From the NCBI RefSeq assembly GCF_002929215.1, contig NZ_PJII01000010.1, positions 62,001-126,000 on the forward strand: DNA of 64,000 nucleotides. Direction: 5' to 3'. The position numbers and the translations under genes are program-made. The stretch comes from Arthrobacter sp. ZGTC412 (lineage in GTDB: Bacteria > Actinomycetota > Actinomycetes > Actinomycetales > Micrococcaceae). Positions 48,961 through 57,005 of the stretch are shown piece after piece (positions within the stretch are counted from its first letter, which is position 1; the number at the start of each line of letters is the position of its first letter). The notes under the pieces are model-generated. The model was not told the DNA's origin and ran no database searches. It saw nothing but the letters and a program-made list of their open reading frames with translations.

Positions 48961-49149
48961 AGCGCGCTCGTGACAAGGAATGCGTGGTGATTGACCCGGC
49001 CCACGATGCCCGGGCCGGATGCTGTGGCAGCGGTCTATCCCGGGACCTAACCGGACCGGGAGGTCAGCCACGGAGACGTCATTGAGGTGGCTGGCACTTC
49101 GCTGAACGCGCTGCACACCGCCGGGCATTCGCCGGGGGCACTAGCGTAA
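48961..49149 (+). pseudogene. remnant of an MBL-fold metallohydrolase gene
   Basis: The plus strand shows pieces of a metallo-beta-lactamase-fold protein in two frames. The first is RDKECVVIDPAHDARAG. After a frame change comes DAVAAVYPGT, an in-frame TAA, then PDREVSHGDVIEVAG and TSLNALHTAGHSPGALA followed by a stop. These match the opening and the LHTxGHSPG region of small MBL hydrolases. The HxHxDH zinc motif between them is missing. The order is right, so this is a gene broken by a deletion, a frame change and a stop. It lies between mycoredoxin and the lipoate ligase, in 388 bases with no intact gene. Confidence 0.7.
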
Positions 49150-49179
49150 GCGGAGGGTACCGGGTCACAGTCGTGCGGG

Positions 49180-49926
49180 TTAAGCCCCCAAGCTGCTGAA
49201 GGCAGCGGTCCTGAGGGTGGCATGGCCCGCATAGGTGGCCAGTAGCGCTTCCTCCACCGTTCCGACGTCCACCCCGGGCACAAGATCGTTCACGGCTCCC
49301 GCCGTGGCCGGGTCCCACTCCAGCCCCAAGGCTGCGTAGCTGTCTGTGAGGACCTTCCGGATGGGGGTGGAGTTCTCCACGACAATGACGGAGCTGAACA
49401 GCCAGCCGCCGGAGACCACCCGCTGGGCCGTGCCCACCAGCTTCACCCTCGAGCCGTCAGCGGGAGCCGTGCCGTGCACGCTGTATTCCCCGGGGCAGTA
49501 CTCTCCGGTGATCTCTCCAACGCCGGCGTGCACCCCTACCCGGCGCAGCGTTTCGGCAAACAGCTCCCCAAAGTATCCAAACCGGCTTTTGGAACCGGCA
49601 ATGGCGTCAGCGTCCGGTTCGATGTGGTCCACCACGAGGGTTCCCTGGTGGTAGGCGGCCGCCCGCCCTCCTGCCCGGCGGACCAGCGGCTCAAAGCCGT
49701 TGTCGCGGCAGGCCTGTGCCGCTGCTTCGAAGCCCGGCAGCCGGGTGTCCCGCTGGCCGAATGCGACAGTGGGGGCAGGACGGTACAGGCGCAAGGTGGG
49801 GCCGATGCCCCCCGTCCTTGCCTTGGCCAGGAGCTCCAGGCCGAACTCCAGGTCACGGGCCGCGCCGAGCGACGCCTCCTGCCGCACCACTGTGAGCGTG
49901 CGCGGTCCGGATCCGGCGTGGTGCAT
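49180..49926 (-). CDS. lipoate-protein ligase A family protein
   Basis: A 248-residue protein with the biotin/lipoate ligase fold. It has TVAFGQRDTRLPGF and the RRAGGRAAAYHQGTLVVDHI region, where RxxGGRAA is a family lipoate-binding motif. It may attach lipoate or octanoate to carrier domains, or be a LipM-like transferase. The ATG at 49926 has AAGGGAG 9 bases upstream; upstream ATGs would overlap the divergent DUF2177 gene. Confidence 0.8.
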   Translation of the reverse strand: MHHAGSGPRTLTVVRQEASLGAARDLEFGLELLAKARTGGIGPTLRLYRPAPTVAFGQRDTRLPGFEAAAQACRDNGFEPLVRRAGGRAAAYHQGTLVVDHIEPDADAIAGSKSRFGYFGELFAETLRRVGVHAGVGEITGEYCPGEYSVHGTAPADGSRVKLVGTAQRVVSGGWLFSSVIVVENSTPIRKVLTDSYAALGLEWDPATAGAVNDLVPGVDVGTVEEALLATYAGHATLRTAAFSSLGA

Positions 49927-49942
49927 GTTGCTAAGCTCCCTT

Positions 49943-50335
49943 ATGGTCATCTTGCAATTCCTTGTTGTCGCCGCCGCGTTCGCAGTGATTGACGCTGTGT
50001 GGCTCAAGCTGATGAACCCGTTCTACCGGAGCCACATCGGCGACTTGCTGGCGGACAAGCCAAACCTAGGGTACGCCGTCGCCTTTTACGTCATTTACAT
50101 CGCCGGGATTGTGTTCTTTGCCCTCCGTCCCGCGCTCGACGGCGGCAGCTGGCTTACCGCTCTGGGCTACGGTGCGGCGCTGGGCGCCTTCGCGTATGCC
50201 ACCTATGACCTCACCAACGCGGCCACCCTCAAGGTGTGGCCATTGCAGCTGATTGTGGTGGACATGCTGTGGGGCGCGGCACTCACAGGGCTGTCCACCC
50301 TCGCGGGCTGGCTCGTCTTCCAGGGGCGGGGCTGA
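49943..50335 (+). CDS. DUF2177 membrane protein
   Basis: A 130-residue integral membrane protein with four predicted helices. The N-terminal helix contains AVIDAVWLKLMNPFY and the last part has DMLWGAALTGLSTLAGW; the pattern matches the DUF2177 family. The function is unknown. The ATG lies only 16 bases from the divergent lipoate ligase start, so their promoters must overlap the coding regions. It converges on the thioesterase gene. Confidence 0.85.
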   Translation: MVILQFLVVAAAFAVIDAVWLKLMNPFYRSHIGDLLADKPNLGYAVAFYVIYIAGIVFFALRPALDGGSWLTALGYGAALGAFAYATYDLTNAATLKVWPLQLIVVDMLWGAALTGLSTLAGWLVFQGRG

Positions 50336-50352
50336 GCCGGCGCGGCAGGAAC

Positions 50353-51156
50353 TCAGGTCCGCCGCACGGTCAGGATCTGCTCTGCCCGGCCGAAGGGGCC
50401 GTCGAGGTCGTGCAGCACTGTTGAGGTAAGGCCGATGCCGTCCCGGCCGAAGGAGACCGCGTTGTCCAGCCCCAGCCACTCTCCTTCCGGGCGGCGGTAC
50501 ATGTGGATCTGCAGGTCCAGGTTGGGGAACGCGTAGCTGTCCTTGCCCGGCGGGACGCGTGCTGCGATGCCGTTGGCGGTGTCCACCAGTCCCATCAGCC
50601 GGGCGAGGTTGCCGCTGTCACTGCGGTCCGTCAGGGGGTGGTCGGTGCGTAGCCACACCTTGCCGTTCCCCGGGCGGTGCCCTTCAGCTACGCGCATCTC
50701 CAGAGAACGGATGTAGCCGCCCGGCCACACCGAGGCGCCGTCGTAGGGCTTGCATTCGTCAGGTCCGGGAATGGTGATGTCTTCCACCGCGGCCACCTCG
50801 GAGGTATCGCTGGTGATCATCCGCCAGGCCGTGGCCCGGATCGCCGTCCGGCCGCCGGCCACCAGCTCGGCCTGCAGCAATTCGATGGTCCGCCCCGGCC
50901 GCAGTGTGGTGGTTTCAATTTGGAATTCACCAGCGGGGATCAGTCCCAGGATCTCGTAGCTGAGGCGGGCCATCCGCATGTCGCTGCGCGGCTGGTGGCG
51001 CTCAAGGCTGTCAGCCATCAGCCCGGATGCCGGCGCCATGTGCTGCTCGTGGACGTTCCAGGCACCCTGGGCATGGATGGTGGAACGGAAACGGCCGTCG
51101 CCCAGGGATAGGTAATAGAAGTTTCCCTCAGCCAGTTCAGGCAGATCAGCGGTCAA
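50353..51156 (-). CDS. thioesterase family protein (TesB-like double hotdog)
   Basis: A 267-residue cytosolic protein with two hotdog-like halves. The first has HAQGAWNVHEQHMAPAS and the second has AFPNLDLQIHMYRRPEGEW, followed by LTSTVLHDLDGPFGRAEQ, which is typical of acyl-CoA thioesterases. The substrate is unknown. It is convergent with DUF2177 by 17 bases. Confidence 0.85.
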   Translation of the reverse strand: MTADLPELAEGNFYYLSLGDGRFRSTIHAQGAWNVHEQHMAPASGLMADSLERHQPRSDMRMARLSYEILGLIPAGEFQIETTTLRPGRTIELLQAELVAGGRTAIRATAWRMITSDTSEVAAVEDITIPGPDECKPYDGASVWPGGYIRSLEMRVAEGHRPGNGKVWLRTDHPLTDRSDSGNLARLMGLVDTANGIAARVPPGKDSYAFPNLDLQIHMYRRPEGEWLGLDNAVSFGRDGIGLTSTVLHDLDGPFGRAEQILTVRRT

Positions 51157-51326
51157 CGGTGGCCCTTCAAGAAGATTTCAGTGAATTGGCAATAACTCTA
51201 TCGTTTTGCCCCGCGGCTGCCGGCAGAGGCTGCTTTCCGACGCGGCGAAATGTTGGAGCCTGGCGGCTGTCATCTGGGTAGACTCAGGAACTGGCCCTGT
51301 CAGCAACCCTCGGAAGAGGTGTTCCA

Positions 51327-52004
51327 TTGCGCGTCATCAGTTACAACCTTCGCGAGCACAAAGCGAGCGGCGAACTCCTTGCCCTGGCACGGAATCACGA
51401 TATTGATGCGCTCTGCCTCCAGGAGGTGGATTCCAGCGACCTCCCGGAGACCCTGGGCCCGCTTCACCTCGCGGACGCCACCAAGGCGAACCGGCTCGGG
51501 CTGGCCATCTATTACCGCACCAGCAGGTTCACGGCCCTGGATACGCAGTCCTTCGCGCTGAAAAAGTCAATGCATGACAGGGTGCTGGCGCCGGCGCACG
51601 AGCGGCTCATCGGGACACGGGTGGTGGACAACGAGACGCAGCACGAGCTGGTGATCGGTTCCTTCCACGCCGCACCCCTGACGGCCTCCAACTCGCTGCG
51701 GCGGAAGCAGATCCACGCGGCCCACGCTGAACTCCTGAGCATGGGCGAGGGCTTGATGACGCTGATGGTGGGCGACTTCAACTACCCGTTCTTCACCAAG
51801 AACCTGCACGTCCACATGAAGAATTCGGGTTACGCACTATCGCTGAGCAACCGGCGCACGTACACCCGCTACAAGGTCTTTAAGGGCCATTTCGACTTCG
51901 CCACGTCATTGGGGCTGGACATCACCAGCGTGGAAACCCTCCCGCGCGGCAATTCGGACCACCTGCCCATTCTGGTCACCGCCGAATACGGTCCGGACTA
52001 CTAA
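51327..52004 (+). CDS. endonuclease/exonuclease/phosphatase family protein
   Basis: A 225-residue EEP-fold protein, shorter than exonuclease III. The start (M)RVISYNLREH and CLQEVDSSD hold the first metal ligands, LMVGDFNYPF the catalytic Asp and Asn, and GNSDHLPILV the final Asp-His pair. The TTG start has AGAGGTG 7 bases upstream. It could be a DNase, phosphodiesterase or lipid phosphatase; the sequence does not decide. It converges on the Nudix gene with 12 bases between stops. Confidence 0.85.
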   Translation: MRVISYNLREHKASGELLALARNHDIDALCLQEVDSSDLPETLGPLHLADATKANRLGLAIYYRTSRFTALDTQSFALKKSMHDRVLAPAHERLIGTRVVDNETQHELVIGSFHAAPLTASNSLRRKQIHAAHAELLSMGEGLMTLMVGDFNYPFFTKNLHVHMKNSGYALSLSNRRTYTRYKVFKGHFDFATSLGLDITSVETLPRGNSDHLPILVTAEYGPDY

Positions 52005-52016
52005 CCTGCGTCCGGA

Positions 52017-52526
52017 CTACGCTCCGGAGGCCAGCCGCTCCCGCAGGGCCGGCCACGCCGCGGCGAAGCCGGGATGCAGTTCCTGGCGTTCCACGTCAGC
52101 GAGCGGGATCCACAGCAGTTCGATGCTCTCCGGATCGCTGATCACCGGGTCAAACGGCTCCGTCACCAGGACCACCACGGTGGTGTAGGACCAGTAGCCC
52201 AGGTCCAGCACCGAGGTGAAGAGCACGTCGACATCCGCCGCCGGAACGGCAGCCTCCTCATACGCCTCACGCAGTGCGCCAACCACGGGGTCCTCGCCTT
52301 CGTGGAGCGCCCCGCCGGGCAGTCCCCACGTTCCGCCGTTGTGGCTCCAAATCGCGCGGTGCTGCAGGAGCACACCCTTGGCGGGGTCATAGGCAAGCAC
52401 CCCGGCCGCGCCGAACCTGCCCCAGTACCGGCCATGTTCCCCTTCCACCCAGGCATCACCGGGATCGCGGGGACCGGTGCGGACGGGCGGCGTGGAGGAC
52501 TGTGTTGAAGCCGGTGAGTGATCCAT
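52017..52526 (-). CDS. Nudix hydrolase
   Basis: A 169-residue Nudix protein. The Nudix box is in GGALHEGEDPVVGALREAYEE, with the last Glu residues carrying Mg. An RYWGRFGAAGVLAYD beta strand precedes it. The substrate is not predictable. The ATG at 52526 is preferred for length; an ATG at 52556 (MRRCTCQTG) is possible, and neither has an ideal ribosome site. Confidence 0.87.
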   Translation of the reverse strand: MDHSPASTQSSTPPVRTGPRDPGDAWVEGEHGRYWGRFGAAGVLAYDPAKGVLLQHRAIWSHNGGTWGLPGGALHEGEDPVVGALREAYEEAAVPAADVDVLFTSVLDLGYWSYTTVVVLVTEPFDPVISDPESIELLWIPLADVERQELHPGFAAAWPALRERLASGA

Positions 52527-52568
52527 CGCTCCAGTCTGACAGGTGCAGCGGCGCATCCCACTGCGGCA

Positions 52569-52760
52569 CTAGTGCCCGTTGCCGCGTTCGACGGCGAAAT
52601 CACCCCCGGGGTACATGATGGTTTCGTGGCCATCGTCAAAGCGGACAAGATAGGGCGGCCTTCCGCCCTGGCCGCGGACTTCGAGAATCACACCGTGCCG
52701 GTCCGTGGAACCGACGGTCCTTCCGTGAACAATGATCCTGTCTCCTTGTGCTGCCTCCAT
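52569..52760 (-). CDS. DUF1918 small protein
   Basis: A 63-residue protein matching the DUF1918 family, with AAQGDRIIVHGRTVG, GVILEVRG and PPYLVRFDDGHETIMYPG segments. The fold is expected to be a small beta barrel. The ATG has GGAGG 8 bases upstream (GGAGGTGATAGCC), which fixes the start. The function is unknown. Confidence 0.9.
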   Translation of the reverse strand: MEAAQGDRIIVHGRTVGSTDRHGVILEVRGQGGRPPYLVRFDDGHETIMYPGGDFAVERGNGH

Positions 52761-52863
52761 GGCTATCACCTCCAGCCCCAAGATTACGACTGTCCGCCAT
52801 GCGGGAACAGTGCCAGGGGAAAGGGCAATCGGAACCGGCCTGCCGGCATGGCAGGCTTTCCCC

Positions 52864-53370
52864 ATGCCGCTGAATCTTCTCCTGCTCGCCGATACCCATG
52901 TGCCAAAGCGCGCCAGGGAGCTCCCCACACAGGTGTGGGCCGCGGTCGAACGCGCCGACGTGGTGTTCCACGCGGGCGACTGGGTGACGGCTGACCTGCT
53001 GGACCAGCTTGAGCACCGCAGCCGCCGCCTGGTAGGTGTCTACGGCAACAACGACGGCCCTGGCCTGCGCTCCCGGTTGCCTGAAACGGCAACCGTGACG
53101 CTGGAGGGTGTCCGCTTCGCCATGGTGCACGAAACCGGCCAGGCGAAGGGCCGGGAAGCGCGGGCCGAGGCGCTCTATCCGGGCGTCGACGTGCTGGTCT
53201 TCGGGCACAGCCACATCCCGTGGGACACCACCGCTCCGGGAGGTCTGCGGCTGCTGAATCCCGGCTCACCCACGGACCGGCGCCGCCAGCCTGCCTGCAC
53301 CTACATGACGGCGGTGGTGGATTCCGGCGCGATCAGGGAGGTCAGGCTCGTGGAGGTCCAGCGGGACTGA
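52864..53370 (+). CDS. metallophosphoesterase of the YfcE/MJ0936 type
   Basis: A 168-residue small calcineurin-like phosphodiesterase. Metal-site motifs are LLADTHVPKR (Asp, His), VFHAGDW (Asp), GNNDGP (Asn) and the final FGHSHIPW. The length fits the YfcE/MJ0936 family. The substrate is unknown. The 52864 ATG has the conserved MPLNLLLLADTH start, while the longer frame is unsupported. Confidence 0.88.
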   Translation: MPLNLLLLADTHVPKRARELPTQVWAAVERADVVFHAGDWVTADLLDQLEHRSRRLVGVYGNNDGPGLRSRLPETATVTLEGVRFAMVHETGQAKGREARAEALYPGVDVLVFGHSHIPWDTTAPGGLRLLNPGSPTDRRRQPACTYMTAVVDSGAIREVRLVEVQRD

Positions 53371-53438
53371 CCCCGGACCGGGCCCGCACCAGAAACCCGG
53401 GTTGGCAGGGACAGTGCTGATTGCCTAGGCTGGAACGG

Positions 53439-53450
53439 TAAGCATGCTTA
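53439..53450. promoter_or_regulatory. dyad element TAAGCATGCTTA before the SDR gene
   Basis: Perfect 12-base palindrome. Its right end is 40 bases before the SDR start codon. Two related sites lie before genes at 62,616 and 63,163. Confidence 0.55.
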
Positions 53451-53490
53451 GTTTCTCTGTGTTCCACCCCTACGCAACAGGAGGACCACC

Positions 53491-54384
53491 ATGACAGACC
53501 AGTACACCTTCCGTAATCCGGTCACCGCCTACGAGAAAATTTCGCCGCCGAAGCAGGACCAGCCCGAGCCCGGCCTGGACGCGGAGCTGGAGCCCAAGGC
53601 GGATCTCGGCGAGGACACTTACCGCGGGACCGGCCGGCTCGAAGGCAGGAAGGCCATCGTGACGGGCGCGGACTCCGGGATCGGTGCCGCCACGGCCATT
53701 GCCTTCGCCCGCGAGGGGGCCGACGTCGTCCTGTCTTACCTGCCCGAGGAGGAGGAGGACGCGGCCCGCATCGCCGGGCTCATCGAGGCTGCCGGCCGTA
53801 AGGCCGTCAAGGTGCCCGGCGACCTGAAGGACCCGGTTGTGTGCCGCGAGGTGGTTGACACCGCTGTGGCTGTGCTCGGCGGAGTGGACATCCTGGTCAA
53901 CAATGCGGGCAAACAGGTGGCCCAGGAGGAACTGGCCGACATCACCGACGAGCAGTTCGACCACACTCTCAAGACAAACGTGTACGCGATGTTCTGGCTG
54001 ACGAAGGCCGCCCTCCCGCACATGCCGGCGGGGTCCACCATCATCAACACCACCTCCATCCAGGCGTACAACCCGTCGCCCACGCTGGTGGACTACGCCA
54101 CCACCAAAGCCAGCATCAACAACTTCACCAAGGGACTGGCCCAGCAGCTGGCACCGAAAGGCATCCGCGTCAACGCCGTAGCACCGGGGCCCATCTGGAC
54201 GCCGCTGCAGGTCAGCAGCGGCCAGCCCAAGGAGGAACTGCCGGAGTTCGGCCAGTCCACTCCCCTGGGCCGCGCGGGCCAACCGGCGGAGCTCGCCCCG
54301 GCGTATGTCTTCCTGGCATCGCCGGAGTCCAGCTACGTGGTCGGAGAAACGCTGAACGTCAACGGCGGCAGCCCCTCGCCGTAG
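53491..54384 (+). CDS. SDR family oxidoreductase
   Basis: A 297-residue NAD(P)-dependent short-chain dehydrogenase. A 50-residue N-terminal extension precedes the Rossmann fold, as in stress-related YhxD-type SDRs. The cofactor loop is TGADSGIGAA, NNAG follows, and the catalytic triad is Ser (in NTTSIQAY) with YATTK. The ATG has AGGAGG 8 bases upstream. The substrate is unknown. The dyad element 40 bases upstream suggests regulation shared with two small genes. Confidence 0.92.
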   Translation: MTDQYTFRNPVTAYEKISPPKQDQPEPGLDAELEPKADLGEDTYRGTGRLEGRKAIVTGADSGIGAATAIAFAREGADVVLSYLPEEEEDAARIAGLIEAAGRKAVKVPGDLKDPVVCREVVDTAVAVLGGVDILVNNAGKQVAQEELADITDEQFDHTLKTNVYAMFWLTKAALPHMPAGSTIINTTSIQAYNPSPTLVDYATTKASINNFTKGLAQQLAPKGIRVNAVAPGPIWTPLQVSSGQPKEELPEFGQSTPLGRAGQPAELAPAYVFLASPESSYVVGETLNVNGGSPSP

Positions 54385-54411
54385 TGCCAGGCTTTACGCA
54401 CTATGCCCGAC

Positions 54412-54449
54412 GGCGGTGCCTCACCCGCGATGCGTGAGGCACTGCCGCC
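54412..54449. terminator. hairpin between SDR and DUF1810 genes
   Basis: GGTGCCTCAC pairs with GTGAGGCACT-type sequence 9 bases on, with GC-rich lower arms from 54412 to 54449. A smaller hairpin TAGTGC/GCACTA (54382-54403) precedes it. It lies between convergent genes. Confidence 0.6.
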
Positions 54450-54468
54450 GGCCGTTAATCTTCAGCCC

Positions 54469-54912
54469 TTATTTGGCGTCCTGGTCCGCCAGCAGGTCAT
54501 CGGTGGCGGCGTCGGGCTGGCCATCGAAGAACTGGGCCAGGACGGTTTTGAAGACGGTTTCCCCGGGGGCTGCGCGCAGGAACAGCGTCATGGACGAGTG
54601 CAGCTTCCGCGCGTCGATGCCTCCGAGGATATCCTCCGCGGACCGCCCGGCATGGTGGGTGAGGGCCAGGGCGCAGTCGAACAACCGCGGGCCCAGCACT
54701 GCATGGTCCAAGTAGTCCCGGGCTTCAGCGAGGGTTCTGATGGCATATCGGCGTGACATGTCGCTTTGGCCCAGGCCGACGATCTGGGGAAAAATAAACC
54801 ACATCCAGTGGCCGGACTTGCTGCCCATCTGCAGCTCTGCCAGCGCCTGATCGTACGTTCCTCCGCTGTCCTGCGCGGCGACAAATCGTTCCAGGTCATA
54901 GGGTTCGTTCAC
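54469..54912 (-). CDS. DUF1810 family protein
   Basis: A 147-residue all-helical protein of the DUF1810 family, with DLERFVAAQDSGG, MGSKSGHWMWFIFPQIVGLG and DCALALTHHAGRSAEDILGG. The GTG start has AAGGAG 6 bases upstream and overlaps the AlkD-like gene by 17 bases. The function is unknown; the HWMWFIFPQ segment is the family's mark. Confidence 0.9.
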   Translation of the reverse strand: MNEPYDLERFVAAQDSGGTYDQALAELQMGSKSGHWMWFIFPQIVGLGQSDMSRRYAIRTLAEARDYLDHAVLGPRLFDCALALTHHAGRSAEDILGGIDARKLHSSMTLFLRAAPGETVFKTVLAQFFDGQPDAATDDLLADQDAK

Positions 54913-55465
54913 GGGTGTCTCCTTGTGGTGGGGCTTCGGGGCTGGATTGCTGCTCGAGGAAATCGGCGGCGCTGGGCAGGTGGGTGTTCGGGTCAGTCCG
55001 CCAGCGGTCAAGGACAATATCTGCGCGTTGCCGGTCGCGCCCGCTTAGCCGCGCCAGGAACGGCGCCACGACGTCGGCCAGCAGGGGGTGTGTCAGTTCC
55101 GGGGTGCCGGCAGTCCGCAGGAAACCCTCGATGCGGGTCAGGTCCGTATGCCGCAGGAGTGACACTTTGGACTGCAGCAGGACGACGGCCGCGAGTCGTC
55201 GTTCGTAGACTGCCCTGGCGCCGGGCCGGGGCAGCCCCCACAGGGCTGATGCCAGCTGCACCACGCCATCGTGGTCGAAGTCCTTATACTTCCGCAGCGC
55301 GTCGCGGATGGTTCCCCGAACAGCGCCAACGGAAGAACCGTAGGAGGCCAGTAGACCGCCCAACCGGCCCTCGATGTCGACCGCCCGGTACCAGGCGCCC
55401 TCATTCTGCAGCGTGCGGTCAATAAATTCAGCGGCAGCCGCCACACGATCCATGCCCCTGCTCAT
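54896..55465 (-). CDS. AlkD-like DNA alkylation repair protein (putative)
   Basis: A 189-residue helical protein. SYGSSVGAVRGTIRDALRKYK and the following helices (ALWGLPRPGARAVYERRLAAVV) resemble the HEAT-like repeats of AlkD glycosylases, which excise 3-methyl- and 7-methyl-purines. No single catalytic residue can be confirmed. The start overlaps the TraR/DksA stop as ATGA, and the end overlaps DUF1810, so the three form a coupled operon. An alternative reading is a HEAT-repeat protein of other function. Confidence 0.6.
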   Translation of the reverse strand: MSRGMDRVAAAAEFIDRTLQNEGAWYRAVDIEGRLGGLLASYGSSVGAVRGTIRDALRKYKDFDHDGVVQLASALWGLPRPGARAVYERRLAAVVLLQSKVSLLRHTDLTRIEGFLRTAGTPELTHPLLADVVAPFLARLSGRDRQRADIVLDRWRTDPNTHLPSAADFLEQQSSPEAPPQGDTRERTL

Positions 55466-55818
55466 GGGCGGCCTACCGAGGCGTGCCGGATGCAGAACGG
55501 GGTCCACGGCCGTGCCTCCAGCCTGCCTTCGGCGATGGCATCCCCGCAGAGGGCGCAGGTCCCGTAAGTTCCCTCAGCGATTCTGGCCAAGGCTTCGTCC
55601 ACCTGGTCCAGCCCGGCACTGCTCTGCTTCAGCAGGGCGGACGCCTGGGACAGCTCGAAGGCGATAGTGGAGCCTTCCGGGTCATGCTCGTCATCCACGT
55701 TCGAGTCCTGGCGCGCCGCGTTCGCGGAGGCAATGTCCGCACGGAGCGCCGGAAGGAGGGCCACCTTCCGTTCCCGCTCCTCCTCGAGCAGGATCCGGAA
55801 CCGTTCATAGTCAGGCAT
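55462..55818 (-). CDS. TraR/DksA family zinc-finger protein
   Basis: A 118-residue protein with an N-terminal coiled coil and a C-terminal DksA-type zinc finger: Cys 88, Cys 91, Cys 109 and His 112 (CALC ... CIRH), so the fourth ligand is His. DksA relatives bind RNA polymerase and modulate initiation. It begins the TraR-AlkD-DUF1810 operon. Confidence 0.88.
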   Translation of the reverse strand: MPDYERFRILLEEERERKVALLPALRADIASANAARQDSNVDDEHDPEGSTIAFELSQASALLKQSSAGLDQVDEALARIAEGTYGTCALCGDAIAEGRLEARPWTPFCIRHASVGRP

Positions 55819-56030
55819 GGCAAAAGCCTAGCGCGGGGTAAGTACCAGTTCCGGGCAACCGAGGCGCATGGCGAACAGCGCACCTGCAGCGGTGCCCTGG
55901 CTTTGATAACGAACCGAGATACAGTTGGGAGGCTTTCCGGCGTCAACCTCGGGTTGAACGCTGGCGTGCCTGCATCGTTATGGAGCGTAAGTACGCGCGC
56001 CCTCTCCAGATGCGGGTCTGGAACCAGGGC
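55819..56030. other. intergenic region between TraR/DksA and the dienelactone hydrolase
   Basis: 212 bases with no convincing small gene or terminator. It should contain the promoter of the TraR/DksA operon. Confidence 0.4.
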
Positions 56031-57005
56031 TTAGACGTGCCGGCCGAACCACTCGAGGGTGTCGTTCCACGCGGCCGCGGCCTGGGCTTCGTTGTAGCGG
56101 TCGCCAGTGTCGTTGTGGAAGGCGTGGTTTACGCCGGGGTAAACCGTGAGCTGATGGACCACATCGGTGGCTGCGAGAGCGTCCCTGAGTGCAGGCATGG
56201 CACCGGTGATGCGTTGATCGAGTTCCGCGTAAACACCAAATACAGCCGCCTTGATGCCCGGCACTTTGGCCAGGTCAGGGGCAGGGCCATAGAAGGCCGC
56301 CGTAACTTTCAACCCGTCCAGCTCCGTGGCTGCCTGCCAGGTGATGCCGCCGCCGAAACAGTAGCCGGTCATGGCGATGCGCTCGCCGTCCACAAAGTCC
56401 TGGCCCCGGAGATACTCCAGCGCTGCTCTGAAGTCGGCTACATGACGCTGGGCGCCGGCCTGGGTAAGGGCACCGGGAACAGCGTCACGGTCCATCTTCG
56501 CAGTGCCGCCTTCGCGGCTCAGGAGGTCAACAGCGAGGGCAACGTAACCCTCTTTCGCGAAGCGCCGCGCCACGTCTTCGATATGGGCTGTCAGGCCTCG
56601 GTTCTCATGGCAAATCAGCACCGCAGGGGTGCGCCCTTCCCGCTCCGGCCTGGCCTGATAGGCGCTGACCGAGGTTCCACCGGATGAAAACTGTACGGTC
56701 CCCGTCATCAAGCCTGCTGCGCCCTCCGGAACCGAAAGCGGACTCTTTGCCCCGGGGACGGCACCTGCCCCGGTCGTTCCGGAGGCGGCGGATGACGAAG
56801 GTTCCGGCGTGGGCATGGGGTCGGTACTTCGTGGCACCTCGCTGGGGGTGCAGCCCACCAGAAGCATTGCCCCCGCTGCTGCCGTCATGCTGCCGGTGAT
56901 AAACGCAACCCGCCGCGTGAAGGTCCGCTGGCTCAGTGCGCCCGCGCGGTAGTCGTCAAAAAATTCTTCAATCAGATACTTTTCGTACTTGCCAAGCTTG
57001 GTCAC
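56031..57005 (-). CDS. dienelactone hydrolase family lipoprotein
   Basis: A 324-residue protein. An N-terminal charged segment (residues 1-30, LGKYEKYLIEEFFDDY) precedes a TRR pair and a hydrophobic stretch ending in the lipobox LLVGC (Cys 52), so it is a membrane-anchored, possibly Tat-exported, lipoprotein. The alpha/beta hydrolase domain follows, with nucleophile Cys in GYCFGG and His in GVNHAFHND. The GTG at 57005 has AAGGAGG just upstream. An ATG at 57029 has GGAGG directly abutting it and is less likely. The substrate is unknown. Confidence 0.85.
   Translation of the reverse strand: MTKLGKYEKYLIEEFFDDYRAGALSQRTFTRRVAFITGSMTAAAGAMLLVGCTPSEVPRSTDPMPTPEPSSSAASGTTGAGAVPGAKSPLSVPEGAAGLMTGTVQFSSGGTSVSAYQARPEREGRTPAVLICHENRGLTAHIEDVARRFAKEGYVALAVDLLSREGGTAKMDRDAVPGALTQAGAQRHVADFRAALEYLRGQDFVDGERIAMTGYCFGGGITWQAATELDGLKVTAAFYGPAPDLAKVPGIKAAVFGVYAELDQRITGAMPALRDALAATDVVHQLTVYPGVNHAFHNDTGDRYNEAQAAAAWNDTLEWFGRHV

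Noticed and set aside
48769-49283. Minus-strand frames between mycoredoxin and lipoate ligase
   Set aside because: They shadow the decayed MBL gene on the plus strand and show no domain or ribosome site.
51989-52019. Repeat of GTCCGGACTAC around the EEP and Nudix stops
   Set aside because: The repeated unit includes the self-complementary TCCGGA and falls in the convergent ends of two genes. Chance and coding constraint explain it.
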